Shown here: piece by piece, positions 50,593 to 64,000 of the stretch
Layout: each line of letters starts with the position of its first letter
Numbering within the stretch: the first letter of the stretch is position 1
From: Microbacterium arborescens
GTDB lineage: Bacteria; Actinomycetota; Actinomycetes; Actinomycetales; Microbacteriaceae
DNA length: 64,000 bases
Reading direction: 5' to 3'
Assembly (NCBI GenBank): GCA_003339645.1
Contig: QNUV01000021.1
Span: 1,240,001 to 1,304,000, forward strand
Notes under the pieces: generated by a model
The model's database searches: none
What the model was told of the DNA's origin: nothing
What the model saw: the letters and a program-made list of their open reading frames with translations, nothing else
Position numbers and translations under genes: made by a program

Positions 50593-50608
50593 GTTACATC
50601 GACGTAAC
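50593..50608. promoter_or_regulatory. palindromic operator GTTACATCGACGTAAC
   Basis: Perfect 5-bp arms GTTAC/GTAAC. It lies 52-67 bases upstream of the ATPase start and shares ACATCGAYGTAA with the binding-protein promoter at 44871. Confidence 0.5.
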
Positions 50609-50739
50609 GCCGGCCCGTCGTGTCGCGGACCGGGCGTGCTCGTGCCGTGGACAGGCTGAGCCGCGCCGGAGTGGCGTTCGCGGGGGCTGGCGGAGCCGTT
50701 CAACCTGTCGACGGCACAGCCGGGTACGGCGGCGCGGGC

Positions 50740-50745
50740 TAGCGT
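50740..50745 (+). promoter_or_regulatory. leaderless -10 box for pxpA
   Basis: TAGCGT, 6 bases before the ATG at 50752. Confidence 0.5.
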
Positions 50746-50751
50746 TGGTCC

Positions 50752-51498
50752 ATGGACCTCAACGCAGATCTGGGCGAGACGGTCGGCGGTGTCGCGACGG
50801 CGGACGACGCCGCGATGTTCGCCCTCGTGTCGAGCGCGTCGATCGCCTGCGGCGGCCACGCCGGCGACGCGGCGTCGATGCGGGCAGCGGTGGCCGGAGC
50901 GGCAGCCGCCCGCGTCGCGGTCGGGGCTCACCCCTCCTATCTCGATCGGGCCGGCTTCGGGCGGGTGCGGGTCGCCGTCGAGCCTGACGTGCTGCGGCCG
51001 CAGGTCGTCGCGCAGCTGCGTGCGCTCGTCGCGGCGGGCGGCGACATCCGCTACGTCAAACCGCACGGGGCCCTCTACCACGCTGCGACCGAGGACGCCG
51101 CGACTGCGCGAGCCGTCGCCGCCGCGGTCGCGGACCTCTCGGCCGAGCTCGGCCGGGCGGTCCCGGTGCTGGGTCTGGGCGGTGCGATCGCGTCGGCGGC
51201 GTCGGACGCCGGCCTGCCGTTCCATCTCGAGGCCTTCCTCGACCGCGGCTATCGTGCCGACGGCTCGCTCGTCCCGCGCGGGGCTCCCGGCGCCCTGCTC
51301 GACGACCCGAGCCTGGTCGCCGAGCGCGCGCTGCGCCTCGCGTCCGAGGGGGTCGTGGTCGCCGTCTCGGGCGAGACGGTGCACAGCGAGGCGGCGTCGC
51401 TCTGCGTGCACGGCGATTCCCCCGGTGCCGTCGCGATGGCTCGCGCGGTGCGGTCGGCGCTCGATGCCGCCGGGATCGAGGTGCGCTCGCCGTGGTGA
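50752..51498 (+). CDS. pxpA: 5-oxoprolinase subunit PxpA (LamB/YcsF family)
   Basis: A 248-residue protein. MDLNADLGET (1-10), SIACGGHAGD (about 29-38), VGAHPSYLDRAGFGR and YVKPHGALYH (about 101-110) are the YcsF hallmarks. The subunit acts with PxpB and PxpC to open 5-oxoproline to glutamate using ATP, salvaging a spontaneous glutamine breakdown product. VHGDSPGAV near the C-terminus is also conserved. The fused PxpBC gene starts 73 bases downstream on the same strand. TAGCGT fixes the start. Confidence 0.94.
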   Translation: MDLNADLGETVGGVATADDAAMFALVSSASIACGGHAGDAASMRAAVAGAAAARVAVGAHPSYLDRAGFGRVRVAVEPDVLRPQVVAQLRALVAAGGDIRYVKPHGALYHAATEDAATARAVAAAVADLSAELGRAVPVLGLGGAIASAASDAGLPFHLEAFLDRGYRADGSLVPRGAPGALLDDPSLVAERALRLASEGVVVAVSGETVHSEAASLCVHGDSPGAVAMARAVRSALDAAGIEVRSPW

Positions 51499-51571
51499 CC
51501 GTCGGGCCCGCTTCGCCGGCAGGATCACCGAGACGGGGTCGTTGTCGGCGTTCCGAGCCCGGGACGCCGGC

Positions 51572-53191
51572 ATGAGGATGCTGCCCATCGGACCCGACGC
51601 GGTGCTCGTCGAGGTCTCGGACCTGGCGGAGGTGATGGCGCTGCACGCGCGGCTGACCGCCGCGCCGCCGGCGGGCGTCGTCGACGTCGTGCCCGCGGCG
51701 GCGACGGTCCTCGTCCGCGTCGATCCCGTCGTGCTGTCCCTCGCCGCGACCCGCACCTGGGTCTCGACCGCTGCGACGTCAGCAGCGCCACCGGCATCCG
51801 CCCCCGCGCCCGTGACGCTGCCGATCCGCTACGACGGCGACGACCTCGACGACCTCGCCGCCGCGCTCGGCTTCAGCCCCGAGGCGCTCGCCGCTCGCCA
51901 TGTCGCCACGGACTGGACGGTCGCCTTCACGGGCTTCGCCCCCGGGTTCGGTTATCTCATCGGTGCGGGCTGGGATCTCGACATCCCGCGCCGGCCCTCG
52001 CCGCGGACGAGGGTGCCGGCGGGATCGGTCGGCCTGGCCGGGGTCTTCTCGGGCGCGTACCCCCGCGAGACCCCGGGAGGGTGGCAGCTCATCGGCACGA
52101 CGGACGCGCCGCTGTTCGACCCCGATGCCGCCCAGCCCGCGCTCCTCGTTCCCGGTGGCACGGTGCGATTCGATGCCGTCCGCGCCCGCGCCCGCGCCCG
52201 CGCCATCGGGTCGGATGCCGCCCTGCCCGGTGACACCGCGTCGCCGACTGCGGGGGAGCCGCGCGCCCGCTCGGAGTCCGCCGCCGCTCCCGGCGGCATC
52301 CGCGTCATCGCGCCGGGGCCGCAGGCGACGGTTCAGGATGCCGGCCGCTCGGGTCGTGCCGCCGAGGGCGTCGGCGCTGCGGGCGCGGCCGACCCCGCCG
52401 CCTGGGCGCTCGCCAACCGTCTCGTCGGCAATCGGGACGGAGCGGCCGCGATCGAGATCGCCGTCGGCGGTTTCCGGGCCGTGGCGGAACGCGATCTGAC
52501 GGTGGTCGTGACGGGCGCGTGGGCGCCGGTCGCGATCGACGGCCGGACCGGTGACCCGTACGTCGTACATGCGTGGACCGCCGGGACCGAGCTGCGCCTC
52601 GACGGATTCCTCGCGGGCACCCGCGCCTACCTCGCGGTGCGCGGCGGCTGGGACATCGCCCCCGTTCTGGGCTCGCGGTCCACCGATACGCTCTCGGGGC
52701 TCGGCCCGCCGCCGCTCCGGCCGGGCGACGTCGTCGCCGCCGGATGTGAGACCGCGGGGCCGGTCCCCGCGCTGCCCCTTCATCCGTGGGGTCTGCCGCC
52801 GACGGGCACGGATGCTGTTCCCCTCGACATCCCGTTCACGACCGGCCCGCGCGCGGACTGGCTCACCCCTTCGTCCCGTCGCCTGCTCGCCGAGGCCACC
52901 TGGGTCGTGTCGGCGGCGGCTGACCGGGTCGGCATCCGCCTGGAGGGGCCGCGCCTCGAACGCGCGCGCGCCGAGGAGCTGGCGAGCGAGGGGATGGTTC
53001 CGGGGGCGATTCAGGTTCCGCCGGCCGGCCACCCCGTCGTGTTCGGAGTCGACGCGCCCGTGACGGGCGGGTACCCCGTCGTGGGTGTCGTGACGTCGAC
53101 GGGCCGGAACCGGCTCGCGCAGGCCCGGCCCGGCGATCGCGTGCGGTTGCGTCCGACGCTCCGGGGCGCGTCTGACGCTTTGCGAGGCTGA
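51572..53191 (+). CDS. fused 5-oxoprolinase subunits PxpB-PxpC
   Basis: A 539-residue fusion. Residues 1-205 are the KipI/PxpB (CT_C_D) domain, with FTGFAPGFGYL (about 116-126) and RRPSPRTRVPAGSVGLAG. Residues 245-539 are the KipA/PxpC (CT_A_B) domain, with GPQATVQDAGRSGRAAEGV and SEGMVPGAIQVPPAGHPVV. An Ala/Arg-rich linker joins them. Many bacteria encode these as separate genes; urea-amidolyase-type proteins also fuse them. Two in-frame ATGs (51572 and 51578) compete, and neither has a strong ribosome site. It forms the ATP-dependent 5-oxoprolinase with PxpA. Confidence 0.9.
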   Translation: MRMLPIGPDAVLVEVSDLAEVMALHARLTAAPPAGVVDVVPAAATVLVRVDPVVLSLAATRTWVSTAATSAAPPASAPAPVTLPIRYDGDDLDDLAAALGFSPEALAARHVATDWTVAFTGFAPGFGYLIGAGWDLDIPRRPSPRTRVPAGSVGLAGVFSGAYPRETPGGWQLIGTTDAPLFDPDAAQPALLVPGGTVRFDAVRARARARAIGSDAALPGDTASPTAGEPRARSESAAAPGGIRVIAPGPQATVQDAGRSGRAAEGVGAAGAADPAAWALANRLVGNRDGAAAIEIAVGGFRAVAERDLTVVVTGAWAPVAIDGRTGDPYVVHAWTAGTELRLDGFLAGTRAYLAVRGGWDIAPVLGSRSTDTLSGLGPPPLRPGDVVAAGCETAGPVPALPLHPWGLPPTGTDAVPLDIPFTTGPRADWLTPSSRRLLAEATWVVSAAADRVGIRLEGPRLERARAEELASEGMVPGAIQVPPAGHPVVFGVDAPVTGGYPVVGVVTSTGRNRLAQARPGDRVRLRPTLRGASDALRG

Positions 53192-53200
53192 TTCGTCAAG

Positions 53201-53214
53201 GGGGAGAACTCCCC
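53201..53214. promoter_or_regulatory. palindrome GGGGAG-AA-CTCCCC
   Basis: Six-base arms around AA, immediately after the pxpBC stop. It is the reverse complement of the 14-mer at 6252. It is either an operator for the lipoprotein gene or the remnant of a terminator. Confidence 0.4.
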
Positions 53215-53215
53215 G

Positions 53216-53254
53216 TGTCAAGACCCCGTGCGGATGCGGCGAGTCCCCTAGCGT
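53216..53254 (+). promoter_or_regulatory. leaderless promoter with TGTCAAG box, lipoprotein A gene
   Basis: TGTCAAG (53216-53222), with 27 bases from TGTCAA to TAGCGT (53249-53254); 7 bases to the ATG at 53262. A CGTCAAGG copy also lies at 53194. Confidence 0.5.
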
Positions 53255-53261
53255 CGAAGCC

Positions 53262-53900
53262 ATGACTCGCACCAAGACCACCACGTCCGCCGCGCTGCTC
53301 GTCTCCGCGGCTCTTCTCCTCGCCGGATGCGGCGGGCAGTCGGGCGACACCGCGGCGTCGGGGGACGCCGGCGCGTCGTCCGCCCCGTCGTCGTCCGCCT
53401 CGTCCGCGCCGGGCGCGAGCGCGCCCGATGTCGCGCCGGCCTCCGGCGAGATGATCACGGGCACCGGCTACAGCTTCTCGGTTCCCGAGGGCTGGGCGAT
53501 CCCCGAGCAGCAGCTCCCCGGCATGGAGAAGGTCGACGTGTTCGTCGCCGATCTCTCCGACCCCTCGGCGACGTTCGCCGACAACGTCAACGTCGTGCTC
53601 TCGCCCGCGCCGCAGGCGATCTCCGCCGACGACGTCGAGAAGTACGGCGTCGAGGAGCTCGAGGGGCAGGCGGGCGCGACCGACGTCACCGTCCAGGAGC
53701 GCACCTCCATCGCCGGCGGCGAGTCGGCCCACATCACGGCATCCGTCACGCAGCAGGACGTCACCTACAACGTCGACCAGTTCTACCCGTCGCACGACGA
53801 CCAGACCTACGTCGTGACCTTCTCGTTCAGCCCCGACGTCTCGGAGGCCGACCGTGCGGCGGTCTACGACGCGGTCCTCGCATCGTGGGCGTGGGCCTGA
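53262..53900 (+). CDS. secreted lipoprotein, tandem paralogue A
   Basis: A 212-residue lipoprotein. The signal ends at LAGC with lipidated Cys23. A Ser/Ala-rich linker (residues 30-58) precedes a globular domain of about 145 residues, with GTGYSFSVPEGWAIP, VDVFVADLSDP, NVNVVLSPAPQAISADDVEKYGVEELEG and AGGESAHITASVTQQDVTYNVDQFY. This is a PsbP/LpqN-like pattern, tentatively. The following gene is a clear paralogue. A hairpin terminator separates them, and each has its own TGTCAAG-TAGCGT promoter. The ligand and role are unknown; it is attached to the outer face of the membrane. Confidence 0.82.
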   Translation: MTRTKTTTSAALLVSAALLLAGCGGQSGDTAASGDAGASSAPSSSASSAPGASAPDVAPASGEMITGTGYSFSVPEGWAIPEQQLPGMEKVDVFVADLSDPSATFADNVNVVLSPAPQAISADDVEKYGVEELEGQAGATDVTVQERTSIAGGESAHITASVTQQDVTYNVDQFYPSHDDQTYVVTFSFSPDVSEADRAAVYDAVLASWAWA

Positions 53901-53913
53901 TCCACACGTCCGC

Positions 53914-53948
53914 AACGCGCCGTCCGCTCTCGCAGCGGGCGGCGCGTT
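53914..53948 (+). terminator. hairpin terminator between the lipoprotein paralogues
   Basis: A 14-bp stem (AACGCGCCGTCCGC with GCGGGCGGCGCGTT, one T opposite G) with a 7-base loop, just after the stop at 53900. Confidence 0.65.
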
Positions 53949-53952
53949 CTCG

Positions 53953-53991
53953 TGTCAAGGGGAGTTCCGGCGCGGCGGATTCGCCTAGCGT
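53953..53991 (+). promoter_or_regulatory. leaderless promoter with TGTCAAG box, lipoprotein B gene
   Basis: TGTCAAG (53953-53959), with 27 bases from TGTCAA to TAGCGT (53986-53991); 7 bases to the ATG at 53999. The GGGGAGTTCC that follows the box recalls half of the palindrome at 53201. Confidence 0.5.
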
Positions 53992-53998
53992 GTGACGC

Positions 53999-54607
53999 AT
54001 GACGCGCTCCCGGATCGCTCCGATCGCCGCCGCGCTCATCTCGGCGGCGCTGCTGCTCGCGGCGTGCGACGCGCGGCCGGGCGGGACCGGCGGATCCTCC
54101 GAGTCACCCGCACCCGGCTCGGCATCGGCGACTCCGACGCCCACCGCGACCTCGCCGAGCGACGCCGCCCCCGGCGAGACCGTGCGCGGAACCGGATACA
54201 GCTTCGCCGTGCCGGCCGGCTGGGCGGTGCCCGCCGAGGACCCGACGGGCGGCCAGGTCGACGTCTTCGTGTCGGAGTCCGCGGATGCGGACAGCCGCTA
54301 CGTCAGCGTCGTCGTCTCGCCCGGTGTCATCACCGCTGCCGACGTCGAGGCGGACGGGGTGGCGAGCCTCGAAGCGGTCGGGGCCACCGACGTGTCGCTG
54401 GAGGATCGTGTCGACATCGCCGGGAGCGAGTCGGCGCACCTCGTGGCATCCCTGGCCCAGGACGGGGTGGAGACGGTGATCGATCAGTACTACGCCACGC
54501 GCGACGAGCAGACGTTCGTCATCACCTTCGCTTCGCCGGCCGACACGAGCGACGACGACCGCCGCCGACTCGCCGACACCGTGCTCTCGAGCTGGGCCTG
54601 GGAGTGA
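53999..54607 (+). CDS. secreted lipoprotein, tandem paralogue B
   Basis: A 202-residue lipoprotein with lipidated Cys23 in LLAAC. A Ser/Pro/Thr-rich linker precedes the globular domain GTGYSFAVPAGWAVP, VDVFVSESAD, VSVVVSPGVITAADVEADGVASLEA, ATDVSLEDRVDIAGSESAHLVASLAQ. It matches the upstream lipoprotein almost segment by segment. Both end in a Trp-Ala-Trp tripeptide close to the stop (SWAWA here SWAWE). It arose by tandem duplication including the promoter. It lies directly upstream of the rpoB promoter and has no obvious link to transcription. Confidence 0.82.
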   Translation: MTRSRIAPIAAALISAALLLAACDARPGGTGGSSESPAPGSASATPTPTATSPSDAAPGETVRGTGYSFAVPAGWAVPAEDPTGGQVDVFVSESADADSRYVSVVVSPGVITAADVEADGVASLEAVGATDVSLEDRVDIAGSESAHLVASLAQDGVETVIDQYYATRDEQTFVITFASPADTSDDDRRRLADTVLSSWAWE

Positions 54608-54667
54608 CCGCGATGCCGGGTGGCGCGCATTTATACCGCAGCATCCGGGGGTCGTCAAGGATTGTGC

Positions 54668-54696
54668 TGGACATGGCGCGTCGCGCCGCCTATAGT
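54668..54696 (+). promoter_or_regulatory. rpoB promoter
   Basis: TGGACA (54668-54673), a 17-base spacer and TATAGT (54691-54696) form the best sigma-70 promoter in the window. The spacer holds the palindrome GGCGCGTCGCGCC (54675-54687). A CGTCAAGG box lies at 54653-54660. The leader to the TTG start is about 150 bases and shows no obvious gene. Confidence 0.7.
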
Positions 54697-54856
54697 TGGT
54701 AGTTGCGCTCCCGTCCCCCTTGCCCTCATATGGTGGTCGGCTTGTGCTCTGCGCGATTCCGCCCCGTCCGACGGCGTGAGACGCGCGAGCTCGGACCGGG
54801 AGCACTCCACCTGACGACAAGGAACCGGCCCCACCCGGGCCACGGAGGTAATCCCC

Positions 54857-58351
<3,495 letters not shown>

Positions 58352-58392
58352 TCCGGCCAGGCAACGAACAGAATTCCGACACAGGAGAATCA

Positions 58393-62277
<3,885 letters not shown>

Positions 62278-62293
62278 TCGATCGCTGATCTCG

Positions 62294-62326
62294 CGAAGGG
62301 CCCCGGGCATGTCCCGGGGCCCTTCG
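62294..62326 (+). terminator. rpoBC operon terminator
   Basis: A perfect 14-bp GC stem (CGAAGGGCCCCGGG and its complement) with a 5-base loop, 17 bases after the rpoC stop. Confidence 0.85.
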
Positions 62327-62360
62327 TCGTGTCGGTCGGTCCGAGTCGGCGCCGCCGGAT

Positions 62361-62366
62361 TAGCGT
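62361..62366 (+). promoter_or_regulatory. leaderless -10 box for the gene at 62373
   Basis: TAGCGT, 6 bases before the GTG at 62373. Confidence 0.5.
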
Positions 62367-62372
62367 GGAGAG

Positions 62373-62954
62373 GTGGCACGCATCGGGGGTCGGAACGTCG
62401 TCTTCGCCTGGATCGTCGGCGTCATCTGCGCCGGAGTGATCGGCGCGCTCGCGATCTTGACGGTCCCGCTGGTCACGACGGGGATGGGACTCCTCGGTGA
62501 GAGCGGCGGTGCCGGAGGTGCTGCCGCGGCCGACGGGCCGCAGGAGTGCCGCGACCTGTACCCCGAGGCGCTGTGGGTGACGTTGCAGTACTCGGCCGGC
62601 GCGCAGCTCGAGCAGACCTCGGACGCCCCCGTCTCGACGGCCGTCGCCCTCGTGGAGGCTCTCGCCCCCGAGGTGCGTTTCACGTGCACCTGGACCTCGG
62701 ATGCCGGCTCGATCTCGACCACCGTCGGGTCGGTGGGAACGGATGCCGGCTCGATCGCGGCATCCGCTCTGCCCGCTCAGGGATTCGCCTGCGACGAACG
62801 CGGCGTGCGCACGCTCTGCTCGCGCACCGACGGCGACCTCGTCGAGACGATCGAGGCGGGGGAGGGGCATTGGGTCTCGACGTCGCAGTCGGCCTGGCAT
62901 CCCGAGCAGTACGCGAGCCGGGTGGGCAACGCGGTCTTCGCCGCGGACGACTGA
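62373..62954 (+). CDS. membrane-anchored hypothetical protein
   Basis: A 193-residue protein. One hydrophobic helix (residues 9-40, VVFAWIVGVICAGVIGALAILTVPLV) anchors it with the remainder outside. The exported domain has four cysteines (ECRDLYPEALW, RFTCTWTSDAG, GFACDERG, TLCSRTD) that could make two disulfides. No family is recognised. GTG start 6 bases after a TAGCGT box. It converges on another exported protein whose sequence has a similar Cys-containing C-W pattern (RCVWADPAADT), so the two could be distant relatives. Confidence 0.75.
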   Translation: MARIGGRNVVFAWIVGVICAGVIGALAILTVPLVTTGMGLLGESGGAGGAAAADGPQECRDLYPEALWVTLQYSAGAQLEQTSDAPVSTAVALVEALAPEVRFTCTWTSDAGSISTTVGSVGTDAGSIAASALPAQGFACDERGVRTLCSRTDGDLVETIEAGEGHWVSTSQSAWHPEQYASRVGNAVFAADD

Positions 62955-62985
62955 TCCGGCGCGACCACCACGGCCGCGCGAAGCC

Positions 62986-63633
62986 TCAGGGGGCGGGGGT
63001 GGCGGCCCCCGCGGGCCACAGCGACGCGATGATCCCGGAGGTGTAGCCCTCGGGCGCGAGGTGCGAGAACTGCGTGTCGATCAGCACGCCGTCGCGGAAG
63101 AACAGCGTCCGCCCGTCGGTGACGGGATAGCGCGCGTTCTGCCAGGTCTTCTCGCAGCGCACGCCGCCGGCCGGCTCGTAGCAGGTGAACCCGATGCCGG
63201 TGAGCTCGTTGAAGAAGTCGATCACGGGGTTGCGCTCGGCGTAGGCGATAGTGGTCTCGATCTTCGCGGTGTCGGCGGCGGGGTCGGCCCAGACGCAGCG
63301 CAGTGATCCGTCGGGCCGGGTGCCGCTCTCGCCGAAGCCCGGGTCGTTCAGGGGCACGGCGGCGAGCGCCGCCCGAGCGGGGGCGCCGAGGATGCCGGCG
63401 CAGTCGCGCGGCAGCACGGTGGTCGACACGACCGAGCCGGATGCCGCGGGCGGCGGTCCGCCCGCTTCGGCGGAAACGGTCATCGCGGGGGTCGGGGTCG
63501 GCGCATCGCTCGCCGCCGTATTATCCGGCGTCGCCGCTGCACCGGTGCCGGGCTCGGGGGCGCACCCCGCGAGCAGCGCGACCGCGACGAGCAGCGCTGC
63601 GGGCGCGAGGCGGGGGAGGGCGCGCGAGGTCAT
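62986..63633 (-). CDS. secreted lipoprotein of unknown function
   Basis: A 215-residue lipoprotein. The signal segment ends in LAGC with lipidated Cys24. A Thr/Pro/Ala-rich linker (residues 30-65) follows. The globular part has four cysteines (PRDCAGILG, LRCVWADPAADT, GFTCYEPAGG, RCEKTW) and ends SGIIASLWPAGAATPAP. No family is assigned. The start at 63633 is supported by TATCGT 6 bases upstream. The stop is 32 bases from the convergent membrane-anchored protein gene. Confidence 0.78.
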   Translation of the reverse strand: MTSRALPRLAPAALLVAVALLAGCAPEPGTGAAATPDNTAASDAPTPTPAMTVSAEAGGPPPAASGSVVSTTVLPRDCAGILGAPARAALAAVPLNDPGFGESGTRPDGSLRCVWADPAADTAKIETTIAYAERNPVIDFFNELTGIGFTCYEPAGGVRCEKTWQNARYPVTDGRTLFFRDGVLIDTQFSHLAPEGYTSGIIASLWPAGAATPAP

Positions 63634-63639
63634 GGGACG

Positions 63640-63645
63640 ACGATA
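63640..63645 (-). promoter_or_regulatory. leaderless -10 box for the lipoprotein gene at 63633
   Basis: TATCGT on the minus strand, 6 bases before the ATG at 63633. Confidence 0.5.
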
Positions 63646-63762
63646 CGTCCGGCCGCCCGGACGGGTGCGCAGACACGTCGGCACGCCTGCGCGGTGCGCC
63701 CGCGTCGCCGGGATATCCTCGCCTCTGCGGCGGCACCGGCCACCGCGTGAGGAGCACATCGC

Positions 63763-64000
63763 ATGAGCGACCCCAAGTACGGCGAGCCGGTCGACGAGCC
63801 GAAGCCGGTGGACGACGTCGTGGGCAGCGCCCGGGCAGGGCTCGCCGACGCCGAGGCGTCGCGCGATGCGGTCTCGGCCGATGACTGGGATGCCGCTTAC
63901 GCCGGCTCCGGGACTCTGCCCGAGCGATCCGCCGACGCCGACGACGCAGAACGCCCCGCAGTCGACCGCACGACCTCCGACGCCGACGCCGCCCGGCTCG
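63763..64000 (+). CDS. hypothetical protein, cut by the window end
   Basis: The reading frame starts MSDPKYGEPVDEPKPVDDVV and stays open for 79 codons to the edge. The visible part is an acidic, Asp/Ala-rich and probably disordered N-terminus with no membrane segment so far. GAGGAG lies eight bases before the ATG at 63763. The function cannot be judged without the rest. Confidence 0.6.
   Translation, partial: MSDPKYGEPVDEPKPVDDVVGSARAGLADAEASRDAVSADDWDAAYAGSGTLPERSADADDAERPAVDRTTSDADAARL

Overview
This window is high-GC (about 70%) DNA from an actinobacterium, most likely Microbacteriaceae and probably Microbacterium. The basis is gene content: DUF222/HNH endonuclease, LysR-like effector-only protein, DUF4916 NUDIX protein, a DUF6421-like protein and an Lhr-Nei pair. 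Gene starts also point that way, with very frequent leaderless start codons preceded by a TANNNT -10 box. No tRNA, rRNA, CRISPR array, insertion sequence or phage was seen. It reads as ordinary chromosome with a few accessory islands.

Layout. 1-6.2 kb: two hypothetical genes, then a leftward envelope/stress cluster (low-complexity membrane protein, holin-X-like, DUF3618, YihY/BrkB) whose last gene carries an in-frame TGA, then a frameshifted DUF222/HNH endonuclease. 6.25-9.3 kb: a WXG100 gene, a small partner, a DUF1023 lipase-like protein with a long helical N-terminus and a lipoprotein; this is the best candidate for an unusual system. 9.4-15.8 kb: glgX-treY-treZ, which makes trehalose from glycogen. 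15.8-20.2 kb: TspO-like protein, glutamine amidotransferase, LysR effector domain without HTH, hexapeptide-repeat protein, YitT protein. 20.2-27.7 kb: nei and lhr (DNA repair) and an ABC-F ATPase. 27.9-36.7 kb: carboxylesterase, NUDIX protein, M3 peptidase, WYL regulator, VOC protein, threonine aldolase, DUF6421-like protein, lipid kinase. 36.7-44.8 kb: two-component system plus an ABC/FtsX exporter, GNAT, SRPBCC-like, ComB-like, SprT-like, TPR-like and spermidine-synthase-like genes. 44.9-50.6 kb: a peptide transporter split into a rightward binding-protein/permease operon and a leftward fused ATPase. 50.7-53.2 kb: 5-oxoprolinase (PxpA, fused PxpBC). 53.2-54.6 kb: tandem paralogous lipoproteins. 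54.6-62.3 kb: rpoB-rpoC with a strong terminator. 62.3-64 kb: two secreted or membrane proteins and a gene cut by the window end.

Non-coding structure is the other theme. Three intergenic copies of an exactly 87-bp palindromic element lie at 16743, 35489 and 48711. Twenty-four start codons have a -10-like hexamer ending 6-7 bases upstream. A TGTCAAG box recurs 27-29 bases upstream of five -10 boxes. A shared palindrome (ACATCGAYGTAA) lies upstream of both halves of the split peptide transporter, and a GGGGAG-CTCCCC palindrome is shared by the WXG100 promoter and a lipoprotein promoter. All of this was read by eye; no similarity search was run.
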